This document shows, in pieces, positions 1 through 9,562 of a DNA stretch of 49,023 bases. Source of the stretch: Acidobacteriota bacterium. Its GTDB lineage: Bacteria > Acidobacteriota > Blastocatellia > Chloracidobacteriales > Chloracidobacteriaceae. Position numbers and translations under genes: made by a program. Location: the NCBI GenBank assembly GCA_016208495.1, contig JACQXX010000117.1, positions 1 through 49,023 of the forward strand, given 5' to 3'. Each line of letters opens with the position of its first letter. Within the stretch, counting starts at the first letter, position 1. The notes beneath the pieces were generated by a model. The model made no database searches. It was not told where the DNA came from and was given only the letters and a program-made list of their open reading frames with translations.

Positions 1-1
1 A

Positions 2-79
2 GTTGAGCAGGCGATTGCCCGCTTCCAAAATACCCAGGAGGAAATTTTGGCGTTGTGTGGGTTGCGGGAAGCAGCTTAA
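2..79 (+). CDS. C-terminal end of an unidentified gene (5' end outside window)
   Basis: An open frame enters from the left edge and stops with TAA at 77-79. The 25 visible residues are a short amphipathic helix-like stretch ending in REAA. It lies upstream of the RND permease on the same strand with a 177-bp gap, so it could be the membrane-fusion or outer-membrane partner of that pump. The visible part is too short to identify. Confidence 0.4.
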   Translation, partial: VEQAIARFQNTQEEILALCGLREAA

Positions 80-256
80 TCACCTTTTGGTTTTTCTTAT
101 ATTACTGAGAAATGACGCGCGTGCCCTGGAAATATTTATCTGAAAAGCTATAGTTAAAATCATTCAATCCAGTGGTCTCGGCTATTTAACATCCCCCTGA
201 TATCATTTCATAAGGCAATTTCCCAAAAAATCATAACTGCATCCAGGTACTTTCCC

Positions 257-3200
257 ATGAAACAATTCCACCTCTCCCTTGGGATCTCAAATCTGTTCAT
301 CAACCGGCCAGTGATGACAACGCTGGTTATGCTTGGGATTCTCTTGTTTGGGGTGCTGGGGTACAACGCGTTGCCGGTCAGTGACTTGCCCAACGTTGAC
401 TACCCTTCGATTTCAGTTTCAGCCAACCTGCCCGGCGCCAGCCCTGAAACCATGGCCTCTGCCGTTGCCTCACCCCTGGAGCGACAGTTTTCCGGGATTG
501 CCGGAATTGATTCAATCAACTCACAAAGCTCCCAGGGGTCAACCCAGATTACGATGCAGTTTGCCTTGAATCGCGACATTGACGCAGCCGCGCAGGATGT
601 CCAAACCGCAATTTCCGCGGCACTTGCCCAGCTCCCGCCAGGGATGCCCTCTCCGCCCAGCATGCGCAAGGTGAACCCGGCTGATGCCCCCATTCTGTTT
701 ATGGTGCTGAGTTCGCCGGTTTTACCGCTGACCACCGTCAATGAATATGCCGAAACCGTGATTGCACAGCAGATTTCAATGGTGAAAGGGGTCGCCCAGG
801 TACAGGTCTTTGCACCCCAGAAATTTGCGATTCGGGTTCAAATTGATCCGCACGAACTCCAATCGCGGGGCATCGGGATTGACGAAGTCACCTCAGCCAT
901 ACGCCGGGGCAATGTCAATCTCCCAGTGGGTTCAATTTACGGAACTGATCAATCACTCACGCTCCAGGCCAACGGGCAACTCAATAATTCGGCTGAATAC
1001 CAGCAGTTGATCGTGACGTACCGCAATGGCGCCCCTGTCCGGTTAAAAGACGTGGCCACGGTCATTGAGAGCGTGGAAAATGACAAAAATGCCGGATGGT
1101 TCAACGGCACCCGGAGTTTTACGATGGCCGTTCAACGCCAACCGGGGACAAATACAATTGAAGTCGTTGATAATATTAAGCTTCTCCTGCCTCGTCTCCA
1201 CGAACAGCTCCCCGCCTCGGTGAGACTTGATATCCTCAATGACCGGTCAGCTCAAATCCGCGAGTCAGTTCACGATGTCCAGTTCACACTGATGCTGACG
1301 GTTGGGCTGGTGGTAATGGTCATCTTTCTCTTCTTGAGGAATGTGCGGGCAACCATCATACCCAGTCTTTCCCTTCCGGTTTCCATTTTAGCCACCTTTG
1401 CCGTGATGTATGTACTGGGGTTTAGCCTCAACAACCTGTCGCTGATGGCACTCACTCTGTCGGTCGGGTTTGTGGTGGATGACGCCATTGTGGTTCTTGA
1501 AAACATTGTTCGTCGGATGGATCTGGGCGAACCTCCGCGTTCCGCTGCCCTCAACGGAGCGCGTGAAGTCGGGTTTACCGTGGTTTCGATGACCATTTCC
1601 CTGGTTGCCGTCTTTATTCCGATTTTATTTATGGGCGGGATTTTGGGGCGGTTATTTAAAGAATTTGCCATCACCATCAGCCTGGCAATTCTGTTCTCGG
1701 GGTTTGTTTCCCTTTCGCTGACGCCGATGTTGTGCAGCCGGTATTTGCGCCCCACGGCGGAACACAACCAATCCTGGTTGTATCGGCTGACGGAAAAAAT
1801 ATTTAACGGCATTCTGAAAGTCTATTCCCAGAGTCTGCGCGAGGTGATGCGGTTTGGGAAAACCACACTCACGATTGCGTTTATCCTGATTGGTATAACC
1901 GGATGGATTTTTACCCAGGTCCCAAAAGGGTTTATTCCCAACGACGACTATGGCTTTATCTTTGGAAGCACAGAGGGGATTCAGGGAATTTCCTTTGCGG
2001 AAATGAAAAAGATCCAGGAACAGGTGGTTGCCATTGTCCGCCAGGATCCCAATGTGCTGGCGGTGTCTTCAAACGTTGGGGCCGGGGGCAGAAATTCGAC
2101 CTCAAACAGCGGTTCAATGTTTGTCAAACTCAAACCCTTAAAGGATCGAAAAGTCAGCTCCGAGCAGTTTATCAATCAAATTCGCCCCAAACTGGCCAAA
2201 GTTGCCGGGGTTCGGGTGTTTTTATTTAACCCCCCGGCCATTCGGATTGGTGGCATTTCCTCGCGGAGCGTGTATCAGGCGACGCTCCAGGGCACCGATA
2301 TTGCCCAATTAAATGCCGCAGCCCAGCAGCTTGAACGAAAAATGCGCGGTATCAAGGAGTTGCAGGATGTCACCAGCGATCTGGAGAACCGCAATCCGGA
2401 ACTTGAGGTTTCGATTGACCGCACACAGGCAGCCGCCTATGGACTGTCAGTTGAACAAATCCAATCGGCATTAAATGACGCCTTTGGAACCCGGCAGATT
2501 TCAACCATTTACACCGAAACGAACGAATATCAGGTCATTGCCGAACTCAAACCTGAATTTCAGCGAAATGTCGAGTCAGTCACATTGCTTCCCATTCGAT
2601 CCAACACTGGGAAATTGGTGCCGCTGGGCGCCGTGGCCTCGGTACAGGAAAGTGTCGGCCCACTGGTCATCAACCACGTTGGCCAGTTGACCTCGGTCAC
2701 GATTTCATTCGGGCTGCGGCCAGATATTTCACTGAGTCAGGGAACGGCATTGATTCGTGAAGCTTCAACTGGATTGTTACCGGCGGATATCGCCCTTTCC
2801 TTTCAAGGTACGGCTCAGGTATTTGAAGAATCAATGAAAAACCTGAACTGGTTGCTGCTCATCGCCGTGCTGGTTATCTATCTGGTTCTCGGCATTTTGT
2901 ATGAAAGCTTTATCCACCCGTTCACCATTCTTTCCGGATTGCCTTCAGCCGGGATGGGGGCACTGTTGACCTTGTTGCTATTTCAACAGGAACTCAATGT
3001 CTATGGGTTTGTGGGTCTCATCATGTTGATTGGAATTGTGAAGAAAAATGCGATTATGATGATTGACTTTGCCCTCGAAACCCAGCGGTCATCGGGGTCT
3101 TCACCGGAAGAAGCCATTTATCTGGCCTGTGTCGTTCGCTTTCGTCCAATTATGATGACAACGATGGCGGCCTTGATGGGAACACTGCCCATTGCGCTTG

Positions 3201-3409
3201 GGTTTGGCGCCAGTGCCCAGGCCCGCCGGAGCCTGGGATTGACCGTGGTCGGAGGGCTGGTGGTATCGCAAATTCTGACGCTGTATTTGACCCCAGTGGT
3301 GTATGTCGCCCTTGAACGATTCAAAGCCCGGTTTGGTTATGCCGAATCAAGTTCTGATCACCTGTTCCTTTTAAAAACCAGGTCGTTACCAACGAACTTT
3401 AACCAGTAA
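257..3409 (+). CDS. RND multidrug efflux permease (AcrB/MdtB/MdtC, HAE1 type)
   Basis: This 1050-residue protein has the length and order of an inner-membrane RND drug/proton antiporter, the pump subunit of a tripartite efflux system. It opens with a cytoplasmic helix, then TM1 (NRPVMTTLVMLGILLFG), a large periplasmic porter domain, a TM bundle near residues 340-545, a second porter domain and a final TM bundle. The TM4 proton-relay pair is present as D408-D409 in GFVVDDAIVVLEN, and the TM10 lysine region reads GIVKKNA at about residue 929. The sequence style resembles MdtB/MdtC more than AcrB. No membrane-fusion or outer-membrane gene follows; the truncated gene at the left edge may be a partner. 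Family assignment is firm, substrate unknown. Confidence 0.95.
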   Translation: MKQFHLSLGISNLFINRPVMTTLVMLGILLFGVLGYNALPVSDLPNVDYPSISVSANLPGASPETMASAVASPLERQFSGIAGIDSINSQSSQGSTQITMQFALNRDIDAAAQDVQTAISAALAQLPPGMPSPPSMRKVNPADAPILFMVLSSPVLPLTTVNEYAETVIAQQISMVKGVAQVQVFAPQKFAIRVQIDPHELQSRGIGIDEVTSAIRRGNVNLPVGSIYGTDQSLTLQANGQLNNSAEYQQLIVTYRNGAPVRLKDVATVIESVENDKNAGWFNGTRSFTMAVQRQPGTNTIEVVDNIKLLLPRLHEQLPASVRLDILNDRSAQIRESVHDVQFTLMLTVGLVVMVIFLFLRNVRATIIPSLSLPVSILATFAVMYVLGFSLNNLSLMALTLSVGFVVDDAIVVLENIVRRMDLGEPPRSAALNGAREVGFTVVSMTISLVAVFIPILFMGGILGRLFKEFAITISLAILFSGFVSLSLTPMLCSRYLRPTAEHNQSWLYRLTEKIFNGILKVYSQSLREVMRFGKTTLTIAFILIGITGWIFTQVPKGFIPNDDYGFIFGSTEGIQGISFAEMKKIQEQVVAIVRQDPNVLAVSSNVGAGGRNSTSNSGSMFVKLKPLKDRKVSSEQFINQIRPKLAKVAGVRVFLFNPPAIRIGGISSRSVYQATLQGTDIAQLNAAAQQLERKMRGIKELQDVTSDLENRNPELEVSIDRTQAAAYGLSVEQIQSALNDAFGTRQISTIYTETNEYQVIAELKPEFQRNVESVTLLPIRSNTGKLVPLGAVASVQESVGPLVINHVGQLTSVTISFGLRPDISLSQGTALIREASTGLLPADIALSFQGTAQVFEESMKNLNWLLLIAVLVIYLVLGILYESFIHPFTILSGLPSAGMGALLTLLLFQQELNVYGFVGLIMLIGIVKKNAIMMIDFALETQRSSGSSPEEAIYLACVVRFRPIMMTTMAALMGTLPIALGFGASAQARRSLGLTVVGGLVVSQILTLYLTPVVYVALERFKARFGYAESSSDHLFLLKTRSLPTNFNQ

Positions 3410-3646
3410 GGTCAAATCTTTTGATCTCGATCCAAAGGCACAGGCTGGGCTGGGCCTGCGGTGTCTTCGTGTTTCTTTTATTGGAATGCTGTCTACCAGT
3501 CTGGCAGGCCATGTGCCTTTTGAATTGGGCAATTCACCTGGCCAGACATTGAAGTCATTCACCTTGGTGGAGAATTGTCAAAAACCGTCAAACATTTGAC
3601 GATGTCAACATCCGGAGCCCAGTTAACCCTCTGGAGGATGCGCAGC

Positions 3647-3865
3647 ATGTTGTTATATTACCGGAAACATCAGGGCCTGATGGGAGCGTGGCTGGAGCGG
3701 CTTTTCGAACCATCCTGGCATAAAATCCAAGCCTGGGAAAACTCTGGTACGGAAAATGCCTATTCATTGGCCAAGGCCGCCGACTCCCAAAACCTTCTTT
3801 CCTTGATGCGGCAAGCTTGGCAAGAAACACAGGGAGGGCGGCTCTCTCCTCCACGACCCTGGTAA
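3647..3865 (+). CDS. possible 72-residue hypothetical protein
   Basis: The ATG at 3647 follows a good ribosome-binding site (GGAGG at 3633-3637, nine bases away). The product has no recognisable motif and carries Trp-rich, charged stretches. The frame also stays open upstream to 3575, but those starts have no better support. It stands alone in a region of more than 1 kb without a firm gene. It may be a real small protein or a decayed remnant. The call rests only on the ribosome-binding site. Confidence 0.3.
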   Translation: MLLYYRKHQGLMGAWLERLFEPSWHKIQAWENSGTENAYSLAKAADSQNLLSLMRQAWQETQGGRLSPPRPW

Positions 3866-4131
3866 TTCAACCGAAGAAGTAAGAAACCGGGTCGCATTGA
3901 AGGGTCAAGGGTTATTTCAGTCTTAATAAAATTGAACAAAATAAAATCAACAGCTTTCATTCTGGAGGAATGGTTGAGTTGAGACCAGTCCTGTGGGGCC
4001 AGAGCCGGTGATCGGGGATAAATTGATGGCTGCGGGCGGCGAGAAAACCAGCCGTGCCGAATCCCAGATTTCCAACCAGTCTCTAAGTACAAGTCCCCAT
4101 AAATAAGGGGTGGGAATTCGGTTCCTCCGAA
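3866..4131. other. no supported gene
   Basis: I see no convincing coding sequence here. The one notable structure is a weak hairpin, CCCC-ATAAATA-GGGG, near 4094-4110. The region leads into the truncated inverted-repeat element. Confidence 0.5.
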
Positions 4132-4323
4132 TTGGCTTTCGCCCGGATGGGCGCCGGACAATAGCCGGTGGTTTGCCGCTTTGGGCACACCACCGGAGCG
4201 TCGGTCCACAGTGGTTCGCGCCCGGATGGGCGCTGGAAGCTGGTTTGGGTCCCGGTTTTCGTGGAAGTTTCGGCTACTGGCTCACGACGCCTGTTCCAGC
4301 GCCCATCCGGGCGAAAACCAATG
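4132..4323. mobile_element. truncated copy (A) of the ~310-bp inverted-repeat element
   Basis: The sequence contains TTTCGCCCGGATGGGCGC, then AATAGCCGGTGG with a hairpin partner CCACCGG, then a second GCGCCCGGATGGGCGCTGGAA. After a core of about 50 bp comes the inverted partner TTCCAGCGCCCATCCGGGCG. The same modules in the same order occur in the full copies at 38013-38321 and 46792-47103. This copy lacks the outer CTCCGTTGCGG ends and most of the right arm. Open frames across it are artefacts of the repeat. Confidence 0.75.
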
Positions 4324-4409
4324 TTTCTCCCAGCGGGTGGTTGAATTTGATCCCTCTTTTATGGAAATTTGTACTAAAGCTAGAATAAATCAAAGATCGC
4401 CAAAATAAG

Positions 4410-4452
4410 AAGCGCCTGCTGGAAATGGCTGACACAACAGCAGCAGGCGCTT
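4410..4452. repeat. perfect 12-bp inverted repeat (hairpin)
   Basis: AAGCGCCTGCTG at 4410-4421 and its exact reverse complement at 4441-4452 are separated by 19 bases. There is no T-run on either side, so a simple intrinsic terminator is unlikely. It sits between the truncated element and the pilin-like gene. Confidence 0.7.
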
Positions 4453-4795
4453 CGGTGGTTGTCGAGGGAAATGATTTGGATTACCAAAGTTCAACGCCAG
4501 AGTTCGAGGTTGGTTCCAAAATTAAAAACACTGGTGACAAAGACTGTCCATCTGCCGCAAACAGGTATGTCCAGAGTTGACAAAATCCGTCAACCAGGTG
4601 CATTCCCGCCAAAGAGTACTCAATTTAACTCTTTAAAGAAGAATAGTTTAAAAAAAATTAAGACTCCTGGCACACAAGTTGTAACCAGAAAATACATCTC
4701 AATCAAATCCGCACAATTGAATACTGAAGACACTGGGACCCGGGTCGTTGCCAACAGGTTTTTTAGCGACAGAGTCCTGCCTATAGGTGTTGTGT
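4453..4795 (+). other. no supported gene (low-quality open frame)
   Basis: An open frame of about 120 residues crosses this stretch, with a TTG or an unsupported ATG (4471) as start. Its composition (Lys, Thr and Ser rich, no motif) looks like untranslated DNA, and its end overlaps the start of the better-supported pilin-like gene. I treat the stretch as the leader region of that gene. Confidence 0.45.
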
Positions 4796-5473
4796 ATGCG
4801 AGTGACTGGAAATCTATTGCCTGATGGTGAGCGACTCAGTGATGGGAGTGGCACAGGGATAAGTTCTAAACCTGTAATCTGGAAATTTACCAGCGTAGTC
4901 CTGCTCGTTGGATTAGCGATATCCCTTGGGTTTAATTACGAAATGCTTAGACAGCAAAAAATCCGCCTGGCCGACCAGCGAGCCTGTTTGCTCCTTCGAC
5001 TCATTTTCCAGGCCCAATACTCCCGCCAGTTGATCAATTTTAATGGAGGATATGCCACTGAATTGTGGGAGGTTTGGCCTCCGTGCCTTAAATCTGATGT
5101 AATCTGTACCATTGGTGCAGACAATGAATACCACATCAATCAATACCAGCGTACCCGGGCCCAATTCGAAAAATCTTATCTCATCACCGGGTTTCAGGTT
5201 TCCAAAAACACAAATCCTTCAAAATCAACATTTTATGTAACCCTTGAACCAACGATCAAAACCGGGTTCTTTCAAACCGGATCAGATTGTTTTTACCTTG
5301 ATCAAACCGGAGTCATAAAACATTCAGGGTCGGCTCAAATTCCGGCGGGACCAACCAGCCCGCGGCTGGATGAGTTTGAGTACCTGTATTTCAAACCACG
5401 GCTATATCTGAACCCCCGGTTTTTTCCATTTCCGATATGGTTGCACCATTTTGCAATGATGTTATCGCATTAG
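4796..5473 (+). CDS. membrane-anchored protein with a pilin-like C-terminal pattern
   Basis: A 225-residue protein. About 30 polar residues are followed by one hydrophobic segment (VVLLVGLAISLGF, near residues 34-48), a short basic stretch and an extracytoplasmic domain. The domain carries features common in type IV pilin or pseudopilin-like proteins: an early helix, a tryptophan and cysteine loop, beta strands, and near the end a DCFYLDQTGVIKHS segment resembling the FxxDxTGVIR pattern of that group. There is no canonical prepilin-peptidase site, so secretion-system membership is doubtful. Start ATG 4796 is preceded by AGGTG. A simple anchored protein of unknown role is the alternative. Confidence 0.55.
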   Translation: MRVTGNLLPDGERLSDGSGTGISSKPVIWKFTSVVLLVGLAISLGFNYEMLRQQKIRLADQRACLLLRLIFQAQYSRQLINFNGGYATELWEVWPPCLKSDVICTIGADNEYHINQYQRTRAQFEKSYLITGFQVSKNTNPSKSTFYVTLEPTIKTGFFQTGSDCFYLDQTGVIKHSGSAQIPAGPTSPRLDEFEYLYFKPRLYLNPRFFPFPIWLHHFAMMLSH

Positions 5474-5593
5474 CACAAGGTTAAGTTGTTGATAAAATTG
5501 TATTTCCCTTAGCTATTAGCCCAATCCCCTCAGTCCCAAATGGCATTACCCCGCTTAGCCTGACCTTAACCCCACTTTGTTGTGAGGAGAACC

Positions 5594-7198
5594 ATGTCCA
5601 ATCTCATCATTCGCTCAATGGGTTTGCCCACCCGGTGTGAAATTTGTCATCAGTTTGATCTCTTTGATCAGGAGTCAAATTTCTGTGCCAGGTGTGATGG
5701 GCTGGACCTGCAATTTGTCCACGGGTCAGCCGGCGTTCACTTACCGGAATCGGAGCCGCTTCAGCTAGGGTTTTGGGGAATTTGTACTTACTTGCTGGTC
5801 GGCGGGATTGGAGGGGCCTTTGTTTTCAACATTGGTATTTTAAGCTGGGCTGAGTTTTTTCAGTCTGGAACCAATCTCATCATCGCAGTGTCCTTGCTTT
5901 TGGGTATTTGGGTTACATTGTTGTGCATCCCAGTGATCCTTGATCATGCGAAACCAATTGAAATGACACCTCCCTTTCAACCTGCGATTGAACCAGGAAG
6001 TGTTTGGATTCCAATTGTCAAAAAACAAATTCATTGGCGATGGATTCTCCTGATGGCTGCCTCGTTTTTGCTGACCGGGGTGAGCTTTTTCCTGTTTTTG
6101 CAATACGTTACACTCAATAATACAAAACTTGTGGAAATGATTAATGCGGGTGAAGCCCACAAACTGGACCTTTTGCTTCAGCTTGGGGTGAATCCAAACA
6201 CCATTTATGAGGACACCCGGTACTTTTCAAACACCTTTCTTTCCTTTGCGATTGAATCTCAGGAGGTGGCTGTTGTAGAGGTATTATTGCAACACCATGC
6301 CGATCCCAAGTTACTCGTTCGATCCCAAAAACCTCAGTACAATGGTCAAGCTTCATTCAAAACAATGCTGGAAATGGCGGCTTCACTTGGCCAATCTCGT
6401 TCGGTTTCAGGTTTACTGCGGACGTGTTTATGGGCTGAAATTGAAAAAAATGAGGCACTTGCGGCAGCCGTAAAAAACAAACATGTATCAGTTGCTCAAA
6501 CATTGTTACGTGTGGGTGCCGACCCCAATTTCTCTCATAATCTCCCGTTACATCTGGCTATCAGGGCCGGGCACTTGAAAATGGTCAAATTGCTTTTAGC
6601 CTGGGGAGCCGATCCAGGTATTGATGAGGGCAGCTCCCTCAAGCTGGCAAAATTGATGGGCGAGAAACCAATTTTTGACGAATTAAGCCAGCTTGCATTA
6701 CTTGAAAAACCAATTCCACCCCCAGAACTTAAACCTCAGCCCAATCAACCCCAGACGGATGGCCTTTTGATTTCACTTGTCCTACATTCTTTTTGTTCAG
6801 AACAGTTGGCTCAGGGGAAAGGAAATATTTCGATCATTTTAACCAATGTTTCAGGTCAGAACCTCAAGGTGTGGAAGACCAATTATAACGATAACCGCTG
6901 CCCCTTCAGACTGGAATATCTGGATGAATGGGGACACTCAGGCTTTATTTATCAGCCCAGGAATGTCTGCTCTGACTTCCAGCCCACACCGCATGTGTTG
7001 GTTCCATTTGAATCAATCGAATTCCAAATGCGACTGAATGATTCGACCTGGGTTCAATATCCCAAAACTTCAGAATTCTCGAAGGATCAAATCCTCCGCT
7101 TCCGCGCGGCATATGATTGCCCGAAGACAGATGCCCTGGTTCAACAGCATTTCTGGACAGGTGTTATTGCTACTCCCTGGACACCCGTTCCTGGCTAA
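5594..7198 (+). CDS. zinc-ribbon, membrane and ankyrin-repeat protein
   Basis: A 534-residue protein starting at ATG 5594 behind AGGAG at 5585-5589; an in-frame GTG at 5582 has no such site. C15, C18, C31 and C34 form a CxxC...CxxC zinc ribbon at the N-terminus. Two hydrophobic segments (about residues 60-120) and a third (WILLMAASFLLTGVSFFLFL, about 155-175) follow. Residues 180-375 hold ankyrin-type repeats such as LLLQLGVNPN, LLQHHADPK, LLRVGADPN and LLLAWGADPG. After a proline-rich linker, the last 160 residues look like a beta-sandwich domain. It probably acts as a membrane-tethered protein-binding scaffold. The partner is unknown. Confidence 0.75.
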   Translation: MSNLIIRSMGLPTRCEICHQFDLFDQESNFCARCDGLDLQFVHGSAGVHLPESEPLQLGFWGICTYLLVGGIGGAFVFNIGILSWAEFFQSGTNLIIAVSLLLGIWVTLLCIPVILDHAKPIEMTPPFQPAIEPGSVWIPIVKKQIHWRWILLMAASFLLTGVSFFLFLQYVTLNNTKLVEMINAGEAHKLDLLLQLGVNPNTIYEDTRYFSNTFLSFAIESQEVAVVEVLLQHHADPKLLVRSQKPQYNGQASFKTMLEMAASLGQSRSVSGLLRTCLWAEIEKNEALAAAVKNKHVSVAQTLLRVGADPNFSHNLPLHLAIRAGHLKMVKLLLAWGADPGIDEGSSLKLAKLMGEKPIFDELSQLALLEKPIPPPELKPQPNQPQTDGLLISLVLHSFCSEQLAQGKGNISIILTNVSGQNLKVWKTNYNDNRCPFRLEYLDEWGHSGFIYQPRNVCSDFQPTPHVLVPFESIEFQMRLNDSTWVQYPKTSEFSKDQILRFRAAYDCPKTDALVQQHFWTGVIATPWTPVPG

Positions 7199-7219
7199 AT
7201 CAATCCGCAAAAGTTCAAA

Positions 7220-7254
7220 GACCTGAAGGTTGTGAAAAATTCAGCCTTCAGGTC
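7220..7254. terminator. hairpin between convergent genes, probable bidirectional terminator
   Basis: GACCTGAAGGTTG at 7220-7232 pairs with CAGCCTTCAGGTC at 7242-7254, a 13-bp stem with one G-T wobble and a 9-nt loop. It lies between the ankyrin protein gene ending at 7198 and the minus-strand gene ending at 7285. There is no long T-run. Confidence 0.55.
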
Positions 7255-7284
7255 AGTGGGGAGAACCAGAAAAACTAACATTTC

Positions 7285-7971
7285 TCAAGTTTGGTTATGC
7301 AACACCGAAGTAATTTTGTTAACGGCATCTTCACTGGCTCCAATGATTTCCCGGGTAAAGACGCCAGCCGTTGACTGAATCTGGATGATGGACAGCGCAA
7401 CCGCCGCTATTACTTCATGTACTCGCGGGTCATTTAACGAAATTTTTTGGTTCCCAAAAAAAGTGTTTGGGCGTTCCGCGGCTTCATTGATCAGGCGCTT
7501 CATCAGGTACACCGCCGGGCTCAGAATTCGTTTTTTCTGTTCGATTGGCTTGTCCTGGCACATATGCTCGATCTGTTCGGTACAGGAGCGCCCCTTTCCA
7601 TTTTCAGGATCAATGTGCATTTGCACGGAAGGCAGATAGTCAGGTGACAACAGTCGTTTGCGAAGCATAATGATGAGGACTTCGATTCCTTCTCGGACCA
7701 GCCGTTTTTTGAGCCACTCCTGAAGTGGTTCAGTTTCATTTTCCGGTCCAAAAATATAGGACATCATGCCTGGGACGAGCTGACGCGCAATCTGCCAGTC
7801 CGACTCATTCGCATTCAAATCCGGCTCTTTGAAAGGATTGAGGAATTGTCCGGTTTGATGGATGTCAAAATAATTCATATGGCGACCTTTAAGTATGAAA
7901 AGAGTGCCCAAGATAAGGATTGGCAGGATAACCAGATTGAGGGAGTGTGACGCTGTATTTTCATCATCCAT
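7285..7971 (-). CDS. hypothetical protein with N-terminal membrane anchor
   Basis: A 228-residue protein of unknown function. With the ATG at 7971 it begins with a short polar stretch and a clear hydrophobic helix (LNLVILPILILGTLFIL, residues about 11-27), followed by a soluble, mostly helical region with Lys/Glu/Arg-rich segments. An alternative ATG at 7878 has a better ribosome-binding site (AAAGG, spacing about 7) but would remove the anchor, giving 197 residues. I prefer the longer form because such a clean membrane segment is unlikely by chance. It is divergent from the DUF1302 gene, so the 160-bp gap should hold both promoters. Confidence 0.6.
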   Translation of the reverse strand: MDDENTASHSLNLVILPILILGTLFILKGRHMNYFDIHQTGQFLNPFKEPDLNANESDWQIARQLVPGMMSYIFGPENETEPLQEWLKKRLVREGIEVLIIMLRKRLLSPDYLPSVQMHIDPENGKGRSCTEQIEHMCQDKPIEQKKRILSPAVYLMKRLINEAAERPNTFFGNQKISLNDPRVHEVIAAVALSIIQIQSTAGVFTREIIGASEDAVNKITSVLHNQT

Positions 7972-8134
7972 CAACTGGAAATTTCCGGCAAGGACTTTTC
8001 ACAAATTTCCACCAGACTCTTTCAAATTCATCGAATCCAACCTCTGCCGCTACAATTCTGGTGCGAAAAATCGAGTCACTGATATATGCTCCCGCCCCAA
8101 CTCAATCCTTTTCAATCCGCGAGTATTTTCGGTT

Positions 8135-9526
8135 ATGTCTTTTGCCCTGTTCCACATCCTGGGTTTGGTACTGACTGGATGTCTGGCCCTCTCTGGATTG
8201 GGCTGGTCCATCCAGGCTAAGACACACCAGGAAATCCAGCCTCACCCCCAGCCGGCATCCCAAACGGAGCCCGAACCTCCATCAGTCCCCAGTCCCCCAC
8301 GCTGGAAATGGGAATATACCCTTCGAAATCGAACCGGCCTCAAGCTCAACCAGCCGCACGTGGTGCAACTTTCCCGGACAATGGTTGATGTCAAAGGCGT
8401 ATGCGAATTTAACCCGACCTGGAGACTCACGGTTGAAGGCCGGGCCAGTCTGGATCCAGTCCACCGACTGGGTTATCCAACCGGAGTTTGGGCCGAACCA
8501 CGCCAGGTTTTTATTGAAGGAACCGTGAAAAAAATCGGTCTCAAGTTGGGACTTCAGCAACTGGTTTGGGGTCAGGCAGATGGGCTTCGGGTGCTGGATG
8601 TCATCAACCCGCTCGATTACCGCGAATTTCTTCTGGATGATTTTCTGGATTCACGCCGTCCGTTGTGGATGGCACGGGCTGATATTCCCATCGGCACCGG
8701 GTCGCTTCAGGTCGCCTGGATTCCCTATTTCGCGCCTGGACGGCTACCGGTCAATACCGATGAATTCGGGTTTGGAAAATCGTTCGGACTGGGGCTCTTT
8801 GAAGCCCAGGCAGCTTTGACCGGAACCATTGCCACCAGGGTCGAACCCACCCGCCGCCCCGCGTACCGCCTGAATTCAAGCCAGATTGGGCTTCGATATA
8901 GCCAGACTCTGGGAAACTGGGACGTCACCGCAAATTTTTTTCACGGATGGGAAGATGTCCCGACGCCGTACCCCAAAGGAGTTGAATTTTCACCTCAACC
9001 CACCGTGGTTTTTGAGCCAGATTTTGACCGCAAAACCGTGCTTGGCGGGACCGGTGCCACGACCTTTGGGCCGGTTGTGCTGCGACTTGAAGCAGGTTGG
9101 AATTTCAACCGCTCCCAATTTTTGAGAAAATCGGCCACTGACATCGGATTTGAGAAAAAAGGACAATTTTCAAGTGTTGTGGGTTTGGATTATTCACCCC
9201 GCCAATGGCTCTGGTTGAGTGGTCAGTACTTTACCCAGGTCATTGCCGCACCGGGTTCGCAACTCTTTGTTCCTAAAACCAACCACCTGGTTTCAGGATA
9301 TGCCAAATTCAATTTTTTTCGTGAAACTTTGAGACCAGAACTCTTTATCCTGACTGGCCTGAACCAGTCGCAATACCTGATTCGGCCCCGAGTGTACAAA
9401 AGCTTTGGTGACCACTGGAGCGTTGGACTGGGAGCAGATTTTTTTGGCGGGAATCCCAAATTGAATGCTTTCGGCTTCTTCCAAAACAAAGACCGGGCGG
9501 TACTTGAAATAAAATGGACCAAATAA
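8135..9526 (+). CDS. DUF1302-like outer-membrane protein
   Basis: A 463-residue exported protein. ATG 8135 gives a typical signal peptide (hydrophobic core LFHILGLVLTGCLALSGLGW, likely cleaved near QAKT). A proline-rich linker and a long beta-rich region follow, with alternating strands as in a porin-like barrel. The segment VWGQADGLRVLDVINPLDYRE (8571-8630) matches the hallmark of DUF1302 outer-membrane proteins. The frame stays open upstream to 7895, but that part has no protein-like character. The stop is directly followed by the BtpA frame, so the two are probably co-transcribed. Ligand unknown. Confidence 0.75.
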   Translation: MSFALFHILGLVLTGCLALSGLGWSIQAKTHQEIQPHPQPASQTEPEPPSVPSPPRWKWEYTLRNRTGLKLNQPHVVQLSRTMVDVKGVCEFNPTWRLTVEGRASLDPVHRLGYPTGVWAEPRQVFIEGTVKKIGLKLGLQQLVWGQADGLRVLDVINPLDYREFLLDDFLDSRRPLWMARADIPIGTGSLQVAWIPYFAPGRLPVNTDEFGFGKSFGLGLFEAQAALTGTIATRVEPTRRPAYRLNSSQIGLRYSQTLGNWDVTANFFHGWEDVPTPYPKGVEFSPQPTVVFEPDFDRKTVLGGTGATTFGPVVLRLEAGWNFNRSQFLRKSATDIGFEKKGQFSSVVGLDYSPRQWLWLSGQYFTQVIAAPGSQLFVPKTNHLVSGYAKFNFFRETLRPELFILTGLNQSQYLIRPRVYKSFGDHWSVGLGADFFGGNPKLNAFGFFQNKDRAVLEIKWTK

Positions 9527-9562
9527 ATGGAGCGCACCGGCGCAGACAGATTTGAGGTAAAA

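Noticed and set aside
3760-4209. 149-residue minus-strand frame
   Set aside because: Its N-terminal part is encoded by the inverted-repeat element and the rest lacks protein-like features.
4110-4408. Open frames of 75-92 residues across the truncated element
   Set aside because: They are translations of the inverted repeat; the same frames appear in the other copies at 38000 and 46800 on both strands.
4459-4824. 121-residue open frame
   Set aside because: It starts with TTG, has no ribosome-binding site or motif, and overlaps the better-supported gene at 4796.
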